Positions 30,537-40,249 of a DNA stretch of 64,000 nt are shown here, piece by piece (within the stretch, counting starts at the first letter, position 1; each line of letters opens with the position of its first letter). Source of the stretch: Bifidobacterium pseudolongum subsp. globosum (GTDB lineage Bacteria > Actinomycetota > Actinomycetes > Actinomycetales > Bifidobacteriaceae). The notes below the pieces were generated by a model, which was not told the DNA's origin, made no database searches, and was given only the letters and a program-made list of their open reading frames with translations. Position numbers and translations under genes: made by a program. The stretch is taken from NCBI RefSeq assembly GCF_004155535.1, contig NZ_RYUH01000011.1, positions 1 through 64,000 on the forward strand, in the 5' to 3' direction.

Positions 30537-30566
30537 ATCATACCCGAGAATGCGAACATTTGTTCG
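30537..30566 (-). promoter_or_regulatory. recA promoter with LexA (SOS) box
   Basis: The palindrome CGAACATTTGTTCG, identical in outline to Gram-positive LexA operators (CGAAC-N4-GTTCG), occupies 30553-30566; a -10 TATGAT follows at 30537-30542 on the minus strand, so the operator covers the -35 position. The transcript would carry a leader of about 150 nt before recA. Confidence 0.8.
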
Positions 30567-30595
30567 AATGCGTGCCAGATGCGGCGAGTCGCGGC

Positions 30596-30838
30596 TCAGC
30601 CGCGGAAATCGACCGGCAGCGGGGGCGCCGTGTGGTCCTTGCCCCAACGCTTGCTGTCAGGGATGTCCATCTGGTCGCACAGCACATTCCACACCACACG
30701 CGGCTCCTCGCCGCGCTCCAGTGCCTCCACGACGGTGGCGCCGCCGAGCTTGGTGAGCCCTTGGTCGTGCGCCAGCGCACGCCCGTAACTGCGCCCGAAG
30801 ACCTCTTCCAACAATTGCCAAAACTCACGTTCACGCAT
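30596..30838 (-). CDS. DUF3046 family protein
   Basis: An 80-aa soluble protein of the actinobacterial DUF3046 family, normally encoded next to recA; function unknown. The sequence runs MREREFWQLLEEVFG, YGRALAHDQ, LGGATVVEALERG, VWNVLCD and ends near RWGKDHTA, matching the family in length and spacing. ATG 30838 is chosen because TACAGT (30847-30852) lies 8 nt before it (leaderless pattern); a longer reading to 30952 would translate the neighbouring terminator hairpin and is rejected. Confidence 0.8.
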   Translation of the reverse strand: MREREFWQLLEEVFGRSYGRALAHDQGLTKLGGATVVEALERGEEPRVVWNVLCDQMDIPDSKRWGKDHTAPPLPVDFRG

Positions 30839-30876
30839 AGCCCACCACTGTATCGCACACATCCGCCCACCATACA

Positions 30877-30958
30877 TATGGCTTGGCGCCGTGCGCCCGG
30901 CCGGCAGCGTTGCGGGTTCCCGCTGTACTGCCGGCCGGGCGTACGGCGCCAAGCCATA
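30877..30958 (-). terminator. Exceptionally long hairpin after clgR
   Basis: A 30-bp inverted repeat with one G.U pair (30877-30906 / 30929-30958) encloses a 22-nt loop that can itself fold (GCGGG/CCCGC). It starts 15 nt after the clgR stop and ends before the DUF3046 promoter. Confidence 0.8.
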
Positions 30959-30973
30959 GAGATAGGTTGAAAA

Positions 30974-31489
30974 TCAGCCTTCGACCGAATCCAGGTAATC
31001 CGCGACCATGCGCAGCATCTGGGAAGTGCTCAAACCCAGCGACTCGGAGATGGACGCGAGCAGTTCGGAGCTCGCCTCCTTCTGGCCACGCTCGACCTCG
31101 GAGAGGTACCCGAGCGACACACCGGCCTTCTCGCTGACCTCACGCAGCGTCTTGTGGTCATGGGTACGCAGGTCGCGCAGCACATGGCCAATCGCCTCGC
31201 GCAACGACACTTCCTTGACTTCCCCATTGGCCTCATGCTTGCGCAGCAGCGCCCGAGGCTTCACGTTTTCGGAATCCTCCTCCTGCCACATGCGCACAAG
31301 CGCCGCCTGACGTTCATCCTTCGCCTTCTTGGCTGCTCGCGCACGCATCACCTGCTGCTGGGCGAACATCACCGCCCGGCGCTGTGCGGGGGTCAGCTCA
31401 CGCATACGAGCGGATCCCGAACGTGCGGGTGCCGGCGCCTCTACCTTCTTGACCTCGGCTTGCACTTCAGTGATTGTCATTCGTTCCAT
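30974..31489 (-). CDS. clgR: XRE-type transcriptional regulator, ClgR family
   Basis: DNA-binding regulator of 171 aa. The helix-turn-helix (about 95-155: [52 protein letters not shown]) is that of ClgR, the activator of clp protease and chaperone genes in actinobacteria including bifidobacteria. An N-terminal basic extension of some 85 residues precedes it, longer than in mycobacterial ClgR. Position between cinA and DUF3046-recA supports the assignment. ATG 31489 is used, with AAAGGGG about 10 nt upstream; GTG 31498 and ATG 31480 are alternatives. A palindrome lies about 55 nt upstream. Confidence 0.8.
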   Translation of the reverse strand: MERMTITEVQAEVKKVEAPAPARSGSARMRELTPAQRRAVMFAQQQVMRARAAKKAKDERQAALVRMWQEEDSENVKPRALLRKHEANGEVKEVSLREAIGHVLRDLRTHDHKTLREVSEKAGVSLGYLSEVERGQKEASSELLASISESLGLSTSQMLRMVADYLDSVEG

Positions 31490-31544
31490 GGCAGTCACAC
31501 CCCTTTCACATTGTTCTGCCTACACTTCTTTACTGTTCCAGTAT

Positions 31545-31559
31545 CAGGAATTATTCCTG
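31545..31559. repeat. Palindrome upstream of clgR, across the cinA stop
   Basis: CAGGAAT-T-ATTCCTG, a perfect 7-1-7 palindrome, overlaps the cinA stop codon (31551-31553) and lies 56 nt before clgR ATG. It may be an operator, perhaps autoregulatory; no binding protein can be named from sequence. Confidence 0.4.
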
Positions 31560-32135
31560 TGAAGAACCTGAGAATTCCCTCAGGTTTTCCAGAACACATC
31601 CGATTGTCTTATGTCTAATAACCTCCCGGGAACCTTGCAAATTCAACTCTACTGCATAGTGTGAAGATTCTATGGAGACGGCAGGAATTTCAGGAAAAGA
31701 CACGCCGATATAGACCAATCCTGCGGGTTTTCCGCCGTCAGGCCCCGGTCCAGCCACCCCGGTGGTGGATAATCCGATTATCCGAGAGCGATATTCCGAT
31801 TGGCTGAACAGTTGTACCGTGCGCTGGGCCATCTCGATGGCCACCTGTGGGTGCACCGCCCCTTCCCTCCGTAAGAGTTCTGCATTTACGCCGAGCACAG
31901 AGGCCTTGGCGTGGATGTCATAGGTGACCGCCGACCCGAGGAACACCTGCGAAGCGCCGGGGATGCGCACAAAGGCGTCGGCGAGCAGACCACCGGTCAG
32001 CGACTCCGCACACGCAATCTTCACATCCCGCTCCCGGCACCATTCCAATATGGCCGCGGCCTGGTCATCGCAATACGCCTGCAGCTCCTCGACACTATCG
32101 AGATCCCTTGGGTCGATTGTGGATACATCGTGCAT
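31551..32135 (-). CDS. CinA C-terminal domain protein (nicotinamide-nucleotide amidase, PncC-like)
   Basis: Probable NMN deamidase converting nicotinamide mononucleotide to nicotinate mononucleotide in pyridine-nucleotide salvage. 194 aa, only the C-terminal CinA domain: CAESLTGGLLADAF, VFLGSAVTYDIHAKASVLGV, VAIEMAQRTVQ, and GLSTTGVAGPGPDGGKPAGLVYIGV. ATG 32135 has AAAGAGG at 6 nt; the upstream frame to 32300 overlaps pgsA and a hairpin. The 3' half is visibly less GC-rich than its neighbours and uses A/T-ending codons. Same strand as clgR, which follows 61 nt later. Confidence 0.85.
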   Translation of the reverse strand: MHDVSTIDPRDLDSVEELQAYCDDQAAAILEWCRERDVKIACAESLTGGLLADAFVRIPGASQVFLGSAVTYDIHAKASVLGVNAELLRREGAVHPQVAIEMAQRTVQLFSQSEYRSRIIGLSTTGVAGPGPDGGKPAGLVYIGVSFPEIPAVSIESSHYAVELNLQGSREVIRHKTIGCVLENLREFSGSSQE

Positions 32136-32198
32136 CGCGCACCTCTTTCTCTGCCTTGGGTCCCATCGCCCGATTGCGGCACGCCTCCATATATACAA

Positions 32199-32235
32199 GC
32201 ATCCCGCGCGCAGGGCCGCCATGCGCGCGGGATGC
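32199..32235 (-). terminator. Terminator between pgsA and cinA
   Basis: A perfect 14-bp stem (32199-32212 / 32222-32235) lies 21 nt beyond the pgsA stop, implying that cinA has its own promoter in the 60 nt after it (TATATAT-containing). Confidence 0.75.
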
Positions 32236-32256
32236 AGAACGCAGCTTTCCGACCGA

Positions 32257-32910
32257 CTACCGGGCCGCGCGCTTCTTTGCGGCCATGACGCCATGCACAT
32301 ACTGCCATCCTGAATACAGGCACAGGATGAGCGAGAAGTAGATCAGCGTGTAGGTGACGACGAAATAGATCGAGAGCCACAGTGGCTGCGCGCCCCCATG
32401 CCACAACGTCCACACCGGGAACATGAGCAGTCCGATGCCAAGGCACTGCGTGAGCGTCTTGTATTTGCCGATCTGCGAGGCGGCGATGACCTTGCCGCCA
32501 TGGTCGATGACGAAGAAGCGCATCACGGTGATGCCGATTTCACGCAACAGGAACAGGCCGGTGACGATCCAGCCGACCCACACATTGCCCAGCTCGCCGT
32601 AGCAGGCGGCCACCACAAGGGCGCCGAGGGTGAGCAATTTGTCGGCGATCGGATCCATCAGCTTGCCCAGTTCGGTCACCTGGTTGTATTTGCGCGCAAG
32701 CCAACCGTCGAGTTTGTCGGTGGACGCGGCGATCAAGAAGATGATTGCGGCCGCCCAGCGCATGCCCACATTGCGCAGCCCCCAAGGGCCAGCCGCAATG
32801 TACAATCCCAAAAACACCACAACAAGGATGATGCGGCTGAAGGTGACGAGGTTCGGCGGTGAACTCCACCCAGCCCACAATGACTGCTTTCCGTCTGTCT
32901 GCTTTTCCAT
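32257..32910 (-). CDS. pgsA: CDP-diacylglycerol-glycerol-3-phosphate 3-phosphatidyltransferase
   Basis: Membrane enzyme of phosphatidylglycerol synthesis. 217 aa with about five transmembrane helices. The CDP-alcohol phosphotransferase motif D-x2-DG-x2-AR-x8-G-x3-D-x3-D is complete (DKLDGWLARKYN, ELGKLMDPIADK). The N-terminus NLVTFSRIILVVV is typical. It lies 68 nt after ftsK on the same strand. ATG 32910 has only a weak ribosome site. It belongs to the ftsK-pgsA-cinA-clgR order conserved in actinobacteria. Confidence 0.92.
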   Translation of the reverse strand: MEKQTDGKQSLWAGWSSPPNLVTFSRIILVVVFLGLYIAAGPWGLRNVGMRWAAAIIFLIAASTDKLDGWLARKYNQVTELGKLMDPIADKLLTLGALVVAACYGELGNVWVGWIVTGLFLLREIGITVMRFFVIDHGGKVIAASQIGKYKTLTQCLGIGLLMFPVWTLWHGGAQPLWLSIYFVVTYTLIYFSLILCLYSGWQYVHGVMAAKKRAAR

Positions 32911-32978
32911 GCGCTTCAGGATACTCCTCAGCCGTCACTTTCCATGCCCTGCATGTCCTTGTGTGCCGCCAACGGGGT

Positions 32979-35798
32979 CTACATGCCGGCATCGCCGGCC
33001 GCCGGCTCGGCCGGCGTGGGCGTGATCGCGTCGGTCTCACCGCGGATGAACGCGAGCACCTGCGGCAGGTCCTGCGGCTGCACAAGCACTTCGCGCGCCT
33101 TGGAGCCTTCGGATGGCCCCACCACCCCGCGCGATTCGAGCAGGTCCATGAGGCGGCCCGCCTTGGCGAAGCCGACGCGTAGCTTGCGCTGCAGCATCGA
33201 CGTGGAGCCGAATTGCGAGCTCACCACGAGCTCTGCGGCCTGCAGCAGGTCGTCCATGTCGCCGCCGATGTCTTCGGTCGGGTCGAGCGCGCTCTTCTCC
33301 GACTCCTTCGCCATCTGCTCGATGTCGTCGCGGTAGTGCGGCTTGCGCTGTGTGCTCACGAATTCGACGGCGTCACGAATCTCGGACTCATTGACCCACG
33401 ACCCCTGCACACGGATCGGCTTGGCCATGCCCATCGGCATGAACAGCGCGTCGCCTTGGCCAATCAGCGTCTCGGCGCCGGTCGCGTCGAGGATGACGCG
33501 CGAATCGGTGGCCGACGACGTGGCGAACGCGAGCCTCGACGGGATGTTCGCCTTGATCAGGCCCGTGACCACGTCGACCGACGGGCGCTGCGTGGCGAGC
33601 ACCAAATGCACGCCGGCAGCGCGCGCGAGCTGCGTGATGCGCTGAATCGAGCTTTCCACGTCGTTCTTCGCGACCATCATCAGGTCTGCCATCTCGTCGA
33701 CGACGACGAGCAGGTACGGGTACGGCGCCACCTTGCGCTGCGATCCGGCCGGAGCGTGCACCTTGCCTGCGCGCACCGCCTCGTTGAAGTCCTTGACGTG
33801 CCGGAATCCGAAGAACTCGAGGTCGCTGTAACGCGCGTCCATCTCTTTGACGACCCATTCGAGCGCTTGGGCCGCCTTCTTCGGGTCGGTGATAATCGGC
33901 GTCAGCAGATGCGGGATGCCAGCGTACGCGGACAGTTCCACGCGTTTGGGGTCGACCATGATCATGCGCACCTGATCGGGTGTGGCGCGCATGATGATCG
34001 ACGTGAGCATCGAGTTGATGAAGCTCGACTTGCCGGAACCTGTGGCGCCGGCCACGAGCAGATGAGGCATCTTCGTCAGGTCGGCCGTCACAAAATGCCC
34101 TTCGACGTCTTTGCCCACGCCGGCGAGCATGGGGTTGGGGTCGCTGACCGCCTTCTGCGAACGCAGCACATCGCCCAGATGCACGATCTCGCGATCGGCG
34201 TTGGGGATTTCGATGCCGATCGCGCTTTTGCCAGGGATTGGCGACAGGATGCGCACGTCCGAACTGGCGACGGCGTAGGCAATGTTCTTCTGCAGATTTG
34301 TGACTTTCTCGACCTTCACGCCCTGGCCGAGCTCCACTTCGTACTGCGTGACCGAGGGGCCGCGCAGGAACCCGACGACCTTCGCGTCGACCTTGAACTG
34401 TTCGAAGGTGTTCGAGAGCGCGCGGATCACCTTGTCGTTCTCCGGTGTGCGCGTCGCATGGGGCTTGCCCTTGGCGAGCATGGCGAGGTCGGGCAGTTGG
34501 TACGGCCCATCATCGGCTTCGGCGCCTGTAGCTACCTGAGCGCCGGCGGCAGGCGCAGTGCCTGCGGCTGGAGCGCCGGCGCGGCCGGATGCACCGCCCG
34601 CCGCAGCCGGCGTGGAGGCGGTCGAACGCGCGACGCGAGGGGCGGCCGGCGGTTCGGAGATGACTTCCCCTGTTTCGGGGGCAACGAGCAGCGTCTGCTC
34701 CTGCGCATCCATATGCGCCCAAGGATCGACGGCGGGCACGGCGCCTGACGGCATCGGCCGTGTGTGCTGCTCAGGCAATGCGGACCACGAGCTCGAATCG
34801 ATGCTGCGCGTGGCGTCGTCACCATAGCCACCGCCGCTGCTCACCGACCGCAGACCGCCGTCGAGCCGCGTCTCGGCGGCCTCACCGTGACGGCTCGCCG
34901 CGTTGAGGAACGCCTCGTCCCCAGCGTAATGGTCGAGGCCGGCGTCGCTGTCTTCATGCCTATGGCGGTGGAACAGACGCGCGAAGAAGCCCGGCTTGCG
35001 CGCGGCTCCCGACTCCTCATCCGAGCCATCGTGTGCGGGCACACCATCCGCAAACGCGAGCGTGTCGTCGCCCACGCGCACCTCGTTGGGGAACTGACGG
35101 TCGTCTTCGTCGTCGGTCCGCTTGCGTGGCGCTTTGCCGGCGAGCGAGCGCACGGTGTCTGGAATGTCGGTCACATGCGTGCGCGTGATGAGCAGCACGG
35201 AGAACAGCGCGGACACGACGAACACGATGATCGCGAAGGTCTGCGAAAGCCCCCAGGCGAGCGGCGAGCCGATGACGAACCCAAGCAGGCCGCCGGCGCG
35301 CTGCAGGTTGCCCCACGAGAACGTCTTCGTGTCGGCCGCCATGACCACGTCGATGATCGAGCACACCGACCACAGCAGCATCGCCCAACCGGCGATGACG
35401 CGCGGGTTGCCTGACCCTTTGCCCGCATTGCGCATGAGGCGCACGGCCACAAGGATCAGCAGCACCGGCACGACGATGCTCATCACGCCGAACAGACCGG
35501 CGGCGAACGCGTGCAGCACACGGCCGAGCGCGCCGTCCACGCGGAACCACTCGGATCCGATGAAGAACACGGCGAGCACGATCATCATGAAGCACAATCC
35601 GTCGCGACGGTACGCCGGATCGAATTCGCCGGTGCCGCCAGCCCCACGCACGCCGGCGCCGAGTGCGCGCGGCACGGCGAGCGCAGCGCGCTTCCACCAC
35701 GGCTCGAGCGTGGGGGCGCCCGACGACGGGGTCTGCCGCGATGTGCCCGACGAACTGGTGCGGGGTTTGTTTGGGTTCGAGGAAGTAGATCGTGCCAT
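32979..35798 (-). CDS. ftsK: DNA translocase FtsK/SpoIIIE
   Basis: Septum-located ATP-driven DNA pump that clears chromosome ends during division. 939 aa. Four or five N-terminal transmembrane helices (about 70-230), an Ala/Pro-rich linker, the alpha/beta motor (Walker [16 protein letters not shown]; Walker [28 protein letters not shown]) and a C-terminal winged-helix gamma domain ([19 protein letters not shown]) that reads KOPS-like sequences. ATG 35798 is preferred; TAGAAT lies 10 nt upstream at 35809-35814 and no ribosome site is seen. miaA ends 63 nt upstream. Confidence 0.95.
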   Translation of the reverse strand: MARSTSSNPNKPRTSSSGTSRQTPSSGAPTLEPWWKRAALAVPRALGAGVRGAGGTGEFDPAYRRDGLCFMMIVLAVFFIGSEWFRVDGALGRVLHAFAAGLFGVMSIVVPVLLILVAVRLMRNAGKGSGNPRVIAGWAMLLWSVCSIIDVVMAADTKTFSWGNLQRAGGLLGFVIGSPLAWGLSQTFAIIVFVVSALFSVLLITRTHVTDIPDTVRSLAGKAPRKRTDDEDDRQFPNEVRVGDDTLAFADGVPAHDGSDEESGAARKPGFFARLFHRHRHEDSDAGLDHYAGDEAFLNAASRHGEAAETRLDGGLRSVSSGGGYGDDATRSIDSSSWSALPEQHTRPMPSGAVPAVDPWAHMDAQEQTLLVAPETGEVISEPPAAPRVARSTASTPAAAGGASGRAGAPAAGTAPAAGAQVATGAEADDGPYQLPDLAMLAKGKPHATRTPENDKVIRALSNTFEQFKVDAKVVGFLRGPSVTQYEVELGQGVKVEKVTNLQKNIAYAVASSDVRILSPIPGKSAIGIEIPNADREIVHLGDVLRSQKAVSDPNPMLAGVGKDVEGHFVTADLTKMPHLLVAGATGSGKSSFINSMLTSIIMRATPDQVRMIMVDPKRVELSAYAGIPHLLTPIITDPKKAAQALEWVVKEMDARYSDLEFFGFRHVKDFNEAVRAGKVHAPAGSQRKVAPYPYLLVVVDEMADLMMVAKNDVESSIQRITQLARAAGVHLVLATQRPSVDVVTGLIKANIPSRLAFATSSATDSRVILDATGAETLIGQGDALFMPMGMAKPIRVQGSWVNESEIRDAVEFVSTQRKPHYRDDIEQMAKESEKSALDPTEDIGGDMDDLLQAAELVVSSQFGSTSMLQRKLRVGFAKAGRLMDLLESRGVVGPSEGSKAREVLVQPQDLPQVLAFIRGETDAITPTPAEPAAGDAGM

Positions 35799-35861
35799 AA
35801 CGCTCAAGATTCTATCGCAGGGGTTTCACCTCGCCTCGCGCGCGTTCGCGATGCGCACGCA

Positions 35862-36875
35862 TCAGTGCAATGCGCCGAGATGGTGCTGCACGTATTCGTC
35901 GGCGTGCATGTCGATGTGGTCGTAGCCGCCTTGGTCGGCCACGTCGATGACCGCCATCGCGTTGTCCACAAGACGCGGGTTGAGCGCCTGCAGCCAGTGG
36001 ATGCGCGGGTCGCGTCCGAACCAGCCCATCTGCTTGCGCGCCAGACGCCGTGTTTTCTGCGCCACGTCGGCCATCGTCTCATCGAAGTCGCGCAGGCCGT
36101 CCAAGTAGTCAATCACCTGCTGGTAGCCGAGCGCGCGCGCCGCCGTCATGCCTAGATGCGGGCGCAGGCGTTCGACTTCGTCGATGAACCCGTCGTCGAA
36201 CATGCGACGCGTGCGTTCGTCGATGCGCGCGTCGAGGTCTTCGCGCGGCAGGTCGAGCCCGATCTGCACCGAGGGAATGACGTAACGGTAACGCGGCAGC
36301 GACGCCGAATACGGGCGCCCGGTGAGCTCGATGACCTCGAGCGCGCGCACGGTGCGGCGTGGATTGTGCGGATCCATGCGCGCCGCCGCCTCGGGGTCAC
36401 GCTGCGCGAGCTCGGCGAACAGTGCGCCGGCGCCTTCCGTGCGCGCGCGTTCCTCGAGACGCGCGCGCACGTCCGGATCGGTGCCGGGGAACGAGATGTC
36501 GTCGATTGCGGCGCGCGCGTACAGGCCCGAGCCGCCCACGAGGATCGGGCGAATGCCCTGTGCCTGCAGGTCGCTGATGACCGTGCGCGCCATCTGCTGG
36601 AAGCGCGCGACGGTCATTGTGTCGGACGGGTCGATCACGTCGAGCAGATGGTGCGGCACCGCGGCCTGCTCCTGCGCACTCGCCTTCGCGGTGCCGATGT
36701 CCATGCCGCGGTACATCTGGTAGGCGTCCGCATTGACGATCTGCGCGCGCTCGCCACGTTCGGCAAGACGCCGCGCGATCGCGATGCCCAGGCCCGTCTT
36801 GCCCGATGCCGTGGGCCCAACAATCGAGACGAGGCGCGGTGCGACGATCGGCGTGGGTTCAGTGGCGGATGGCAT
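35862..36875 (-). CDS. miaA: tRNA dimethylallyltransferase
   Basis: Adds the isopentenyl group to A37 of tRNAs reading UNN codons. 337 aa. P-loop [11 protein letters not shown] at 20-30, then [28 protein letters not shown] and the [12 protein letters not shown] motif. The start overlaps the end of miaB by 17 nt, which indicates a translationally linked operon; MiaB then methylthiolates the same base. Two ATP/tRNA-binding arginine motifs are intact ([16 protein letters not shown]). Confidence 0.95.
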   Translation of the reverse strand: MPSATEPTPIVAPRLVSIVGPTASGKTGLGIAIARRLAERGERAQIVNADAYQMYRGMDIGTAKASAQEQAAVPHHLLDVIDPSDTMTVARFQQMARTVISDLQAQGIRPILVGGSGLYARAAIDDISFPGTDPDVRARLEERARTEGAGALFAELAQRDPEAAARMDPHNPRRTVRALEVIELTGRPYSASLPRYRYVIPSVQIGLDLPREDLDARIDERTRRMFDDGFIDEVERLRPHLGMTAARALGYQQVIDYLDGLRDFDETMADVAQKTRRLARKQMGWFGRDPRIHWLQALNPRLVDNAMAVIDVADQGGYDHIDMHADEYVQHHLGALH

Positions 36876-38304
36876 AGGTCTGCCCCTTGGCCGGGTCCGG
36901 GTCCGCGATGAGGTTGTGCTTGCCGGCGTGCGTGACCGTGGCGGTCACGAAATCGCCGACCTGCGGTGCGGGCATGCCTTCGGGCACGCCGACATGCACA
37001 AGCACGCCGGTGCGTTCACGGCCGGTCACACGGTGCGTCTGCTCGTCCTTGCGGCCGGTGGTGCCGGTGACCATCACTTCGACGTCGCGCCCTTCGAACT
37101 TCTTGAGCTCCTGTGCGGTGATGCGCTCCTGCAGCGCCACAAGGCGCTCGAAACGCTCCTGCGAGACTTCGCGCGGCACCTGTTCCATCGCCGCGGCGGG
37201 CGTGCCCGGGCGCGGTGAGTAGATGAACGTGAACGCGGACGAGAAGCGCGCCTGCTCCACGATGTCGAGCGTGCGCTGGAAGTCCTCTTCCGTCTCGCCC
37301 GGGAACCCGACGATGATGTCGGTCGAGATCTGCGCGTCGGGCATCGCCTCACGGATGCGGCCCAGGATGTCGAGGAACTTCGCGGAACGGTACGACCTGC
37401 GCATGGCGCGCAGGATGCGGTCAGAGCCCGACTGGAGCGGGAAGTGCAGCTGGTGCATCACATTCGGCGTCTGCGCCATCGCCTCGATCACGTCGTCGGT
37501 GAACGCCGCCGGATGCGGCGACGTGAACCGAACACGTTCGAGTCCCTCAACCTCGCCGCACGCACGCAACAGCTTCGAGAACGCATAGCGGTCGCCCACG
37601 CCGTAACCGTACGAGTTGACGTTCTGGCCCAGCAGCGTGACCTCTTTGGCGCCTTCGTCCACACAACGGCGCACCTCGGCGAGCACGTCGCCCGGGCGCC
37701 GGTCGCGTTCCTTGCCGCGCGTGGTGGGCACGATGCAGAACGTGCAAGTGTTGTTGCAGCCCACCGAGATCGCGACCCACGACGAGATGCGCGACCCGCG
37801 CACCGCGGGCAGCTGGCTGGGGAACTGGTCAAGCGATTCCTTGACGCGCACCTGCGCGCGGCCTTCACGGCGGGCCTGATCGAGCAGCGCCGGCAGGTCC
37901 TCGATGTTCTTCGTGCCGAACACGGCGTCGACCCAAGGCGCCTTCTCGGCGATGCGCTCGCGGTCGAGCTGGGCCATGCAGCCGCCGACCGCGATCTGCA
38001 GGTTGGGGCGCTCCCTTTTCATCTGCGCCCACAGGCCGATTGTCCCGTACATGCGTTCCGCCGCGTTCTCACGCACTGCGCATGTGTTCATCACGATCAG
38101 GTCCACGTCGTGGTCGAGCTCCTGCTCTTCGGTGGCCGGCACATACCCTTGGCTCTTGAGCACGCCGGCGATGCGCTCGGAATCGTGCACGTTCATCTGG
38201 CAGCCCAGCGTGTGGACCTGGAACACGCCCCTGCCACGGCCCTCCTGCCCGGCCTCGGGGGCCGTAAGCGTGCGCTCCTGCTCGGTCATCATGTCTTCGT
38301 TCAT
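36859..38304 (-). CDS. miaB: tRNA-2-methylthio-N6-dimethylallyladenosine synthase
   Basis: Radical-SAM methylthiotransferase acting on i6A37. 481 aa. UPF0004 domain cysteines C35 (TLGCQMN) and C75 ([10 protein letters not shown]) with a third in VGGCMAQ hold one iron-sulfur cluster; the radical-SAM CxxxCxxC is [16 protein letters not shown]; a TRAM domain closes the C-terminus ([10 protein letters not shown] to [11 protein letters not shown]). ATG 38304 has a -10 TAGCAT (38312-38317) exactly 7 nt upstream and no ribosome site, so the transcript is probably leaderless. Divergent from the alarmone synthetase. Confidence 0.95.
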   Translation of the reverse strand: MNEDMMTEQERTLTAPEAGQEGRGRGVFQVHTLGCQMNVHDSERIAGVLKSQGYVPATEEQELDHDVDLIVMNTCAVRENAAERMYGTIGLWAQMKRERPNLQIAVGGCMAQLDRERIAEKAPWVDAVFGTKNIEDLPALLDQARREGRAQVRVKESLDQFPSQLPAVRGSRISSWVAISVGCNNTCTFCIVPTTRGKERDRRPGDVLAEVRRCVDEGAKEVTLLGQNVNSYGYGVGDRYAFSKLLRACGEVEGLERVRFTSPHPAAFTDDVIEAMAQTPNVMHQLHFPLQSGSDRILRAMRRSYRSAKFLDILGRIREAMPDAQISTDIIVGFPGETEEDFQRTLDIVEQARFSSAFTFIYSPRPGTPAAAMEQVPREVSQERFERLVALQERITAQELKKFEGRDVEVMVTGTTGRKDEQTHRVTGRERTGVLVHVGVPEGMPAPQVGDFVTATVTHAGKHNLIADPDPAKGQTYAIRH

Positions 38305-38429
38305 ACCGCATATGCTAACGGAGGGAGGGCACAGTACGCACAGCATGCCCCACTCCTCCATCGAACTTCCATGAAACGCGCCCGTGCGCCGATTGCCCCG
38401 TTCAGGCGCATCGGTTAGGATGGCACAAT

Positions 38430-39200
38430 GTGATACTTGACCGCCAAAGCCGCATCAACACGAATGACCTGCGCACCCGTCTCAAGGTGTTGCTCGCCCA
38501 GTTCTCCCCCGACAGCCAACCGGGGCATTTGAGCGACATGGAGACGATGACCGAGTTCATCAACCAGATGCAGGTCTACGAAGGCGCCATGTACGAGATC
38601 AGCACCAAGCTCGAGATCCTCGACTCCGAATTCCAAGTGCGCTTTTCGCACGACCCGATCCATCACATGGAGCGCCGCCTCAAGTCCGTGGATTCGATTC
38701 TGGGCAAACTGGAACGCAAGAACCTGCCGGTGACGATCGAGGCCATCCGCGACAATCTGTTCGACGTGGCCGGCATCCGCGTGATCTGCAATTACCGCGA
38801 CGACGTGTATTCCGTGGCCAACTACCTTTCGGCGCAGTCCGACATCCAAGCGCTGCGCGTGAAGGACTACATCAAATCACCCAAGCAGAACGGCTACCGT
38901 TCGCTCCACGTGATCTACGCCGTGCCGGTGTTCCTGTCGAACGGCGCGCATTACACGCCTGTGGAGGTGCAGTTCCGCACGATCGCGATGGACTACTGGG
39001 CGAGCCTCGAGCACGCGCTGCGGTACAAGACCGACCTGCCCGACAACAAGCACGCGGAGCACGCGCAGACGCTGCTCGATTGCGCGCGCTCGCTGCAGAA
39101 CGTGGAGACGCAGATGCAGACGATCCACCGCGACATCAACGGCGCCCCGCAGAGCGGCGAGGCCCCGCACGCCGAGGGGCTGCAGCACGCGATCTCGTGA
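38430..39200 (+). CDS. Small alarmone synthetase (RelA/SpoT synthetase domain only)
   Basis: Makes (p)ppGpp from ATP and GTP or GDP. 256 aa; only the synthetase domain is present, without an HD hydrolase or TGS/ACT regulatory domains, as in the RelQ/RelP group. Motifs: [69 protein letters not shown]. Start is GTG 38430; TAGGAT (38416-38421) lies 8 nt before it and no ribosome site is seen. A strong terminator follows. A full-length Rel would be expected elsewhere in the genome. Confidence 0.9.
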   Translation: MILDRQSRINTNDLRTRLKVLLAQFSPDSQPGHLSDMETMTEFINQMQVYEGAMYEISTKLEILDSEFQVRFSHDPIHHMERRLKSVDSILGKLERKNLPVTIEAIRDNLFDVAGIRVICNYRDDVYSVANYLSAQSDIQALRVKDYIKSPKQNGYRSLHVIYAVPVFLSNGAHYTPVEVQFRTIAMDYWASLEHALRYKTDLPDNKHAEHAQTLLDCARSLQNVETQMQTIHRDINGAPQSGEAPHAEGLQHAIS

Positions 39201-39225
39201 CGCGCGCACGGCCCCGGCAAACAAA

Positions 39226-39268
39226 ACGGTGGTGGCCCCACGCTGAACAAGCGTGGGGCCACCACCGT
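39226..39268. terminator. Bidirectional terminator between alarmone synthetase and BI-1 gene
   Basis: A perfect 19-bp inverted repeat (39226-39244 / 39250-39268, loop GAACA) lies between convergent stops. Confidence 0.88.
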
Positions 39269-39286
39269 ATGTGAGGCCTGCGCGGG

Positions 39287-40075
39287 CTAGTCCCGGCTCA
39301 GCCCCACCAGCTGCAACACGTAGAGGAACATGTTGATGAAGTCGAGGTAGAGATTGAGCGCGCACAGGATCGAGATGCGCTTGATCATCTCGGGGCCCTG
39401 CGCGGCGTACTGCGCGAACGCGGCGCGAGTGAACTGCGCGTCGTAGATCGTCATGCCGGCGAACAGGATGATGCCGATCGCCGAAATGACTTTGAGCATC
39501 GTGTCGGTGGGCGCCACGAACATGAGGATCACCTGCGCCACGATCAGCACGATGAGCGCGATCATCAGTACCGGGCCGGCTTTGAGCATGTTCGCCTTGG
39601 TCGTCAGGCCGAACATCGTGAGCGCGAAGTAGAAGCCCGCGCTGATCAAGAACGCGAAGCCGATCGTGCCGAGGTTGTATGCCCCGAAGATCGTGCTCAT
39701 CGTCACGCCCATGAGCGCCGCGAAGATGTAGAAGCACACGCGCGCGGCGGCCGGCGACATCTTCATGACGCGCACGCCAAGGTAGACCGCCATGCCGATC
39801 TGCACGATCGCCGGCAGCCAGACGCCCAGCGCACCGGTGGCGCGCAGGAACGACACATAGAACCCGCTCATCTGTGTGAAGATGGCCACTGCCGCGGTGA
39901 TGAGCAGGCCGATCGTCATCTCGCCATAGGCGCGTGTGATCGACACATGCTCGGCACGCTCGTACGCGTACGCGGGCGTGGCGTCGATTGTGGTTTGGCC
40001 CGCCTGCTGCCGCATGGTGTATTGCGACTGCGGACCATTGGGATAGCCCCCATAGGGCTGCTGGCCATATGTCAT
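39287..40075 (-). CDS. Bax-inhibitor-1/YccA family membrane protein
   Basis: Seven-helix membrane protein of 262 aa. After a Gln/Gly/Tyr-rich cytoplasmic tail of about 45 residues come helices from YGEMTIGLLITAAVAIF to the last, NLYLDFINMFLYVLQLVGL. The family (TMBIM) includes calcium-leak channels and the E. coli YccA/YbhL proteins that modulate FtsH; the role here is unknown. The conserved acidic residues of the last helices (YDAQF; NLYLDFIN) are present. RBS AAGGA lies about 12 nt before ATG 40075. A palindrome with TACAAT on both strands lies upstream. Confidence 0.88.
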   Translation of the reverse strand: MTYGQQPYGGYPNGPQSQYTMRQQAGQTTIDATPAYAYERAEHVSITRAYGEMTIGLLITAAVAIFTQMSGFYVSFLRATGALGVWLPAIVQIGMAVYLGVRVMKMSPAAARVCFYIFAALMGVTMSTIFGAYNLGTIGFAFLISAGFYFALTMFGLTTKANMLKAGPVLMIALIVLIVAQVILMFVAPTDTMLKVISAIGIILFAGMTIYDAQFTRAAFAQYAAQGPEMIKRISILCALNLYLDFINMFLYVLQLVGLSRD

Positions 40076-40109
40076 AATCCGTTGTTCCTTATCTGTTTTG
40101 GCTGCCCCT

Positions 40110-40136
40110 ATTGTACGCGAAGGATTCGCCTACAAT
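40110..40136. promoter_or_regulatory. Palindrome with outward-facing TACAAT boxes upstream of the BI-1 gene
   Basis: 12-bp arms (40110-40121 / 40125-40136, one mismatch) begin and end with ATTGTA/TACAAT. The minus-strand TACAAT is placed 35 nt before ATG 40075 and could be its -10. The symmetry suggests an operator rather than a terminator, as there is no T-run. Confidence 0.4.
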
Positions 40137-40249
40137 CTGAAAGTCTTCTGACAATACGATGGGAACGGTCCAATACGGTTGCTCCACTGCATTCAACACC
40201 GCCGCGTAGAGCGCTATTCCACCTCGCCCACGGTGAAGGCGGACGCTCA

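Noticed and set aside
30839..30957. N-terminal extension of the DUF3046 protein
   Set aside because: The extra codons would translate the two arms of the clgR hairpin; family length and the -10 spacing support the start at 30838.
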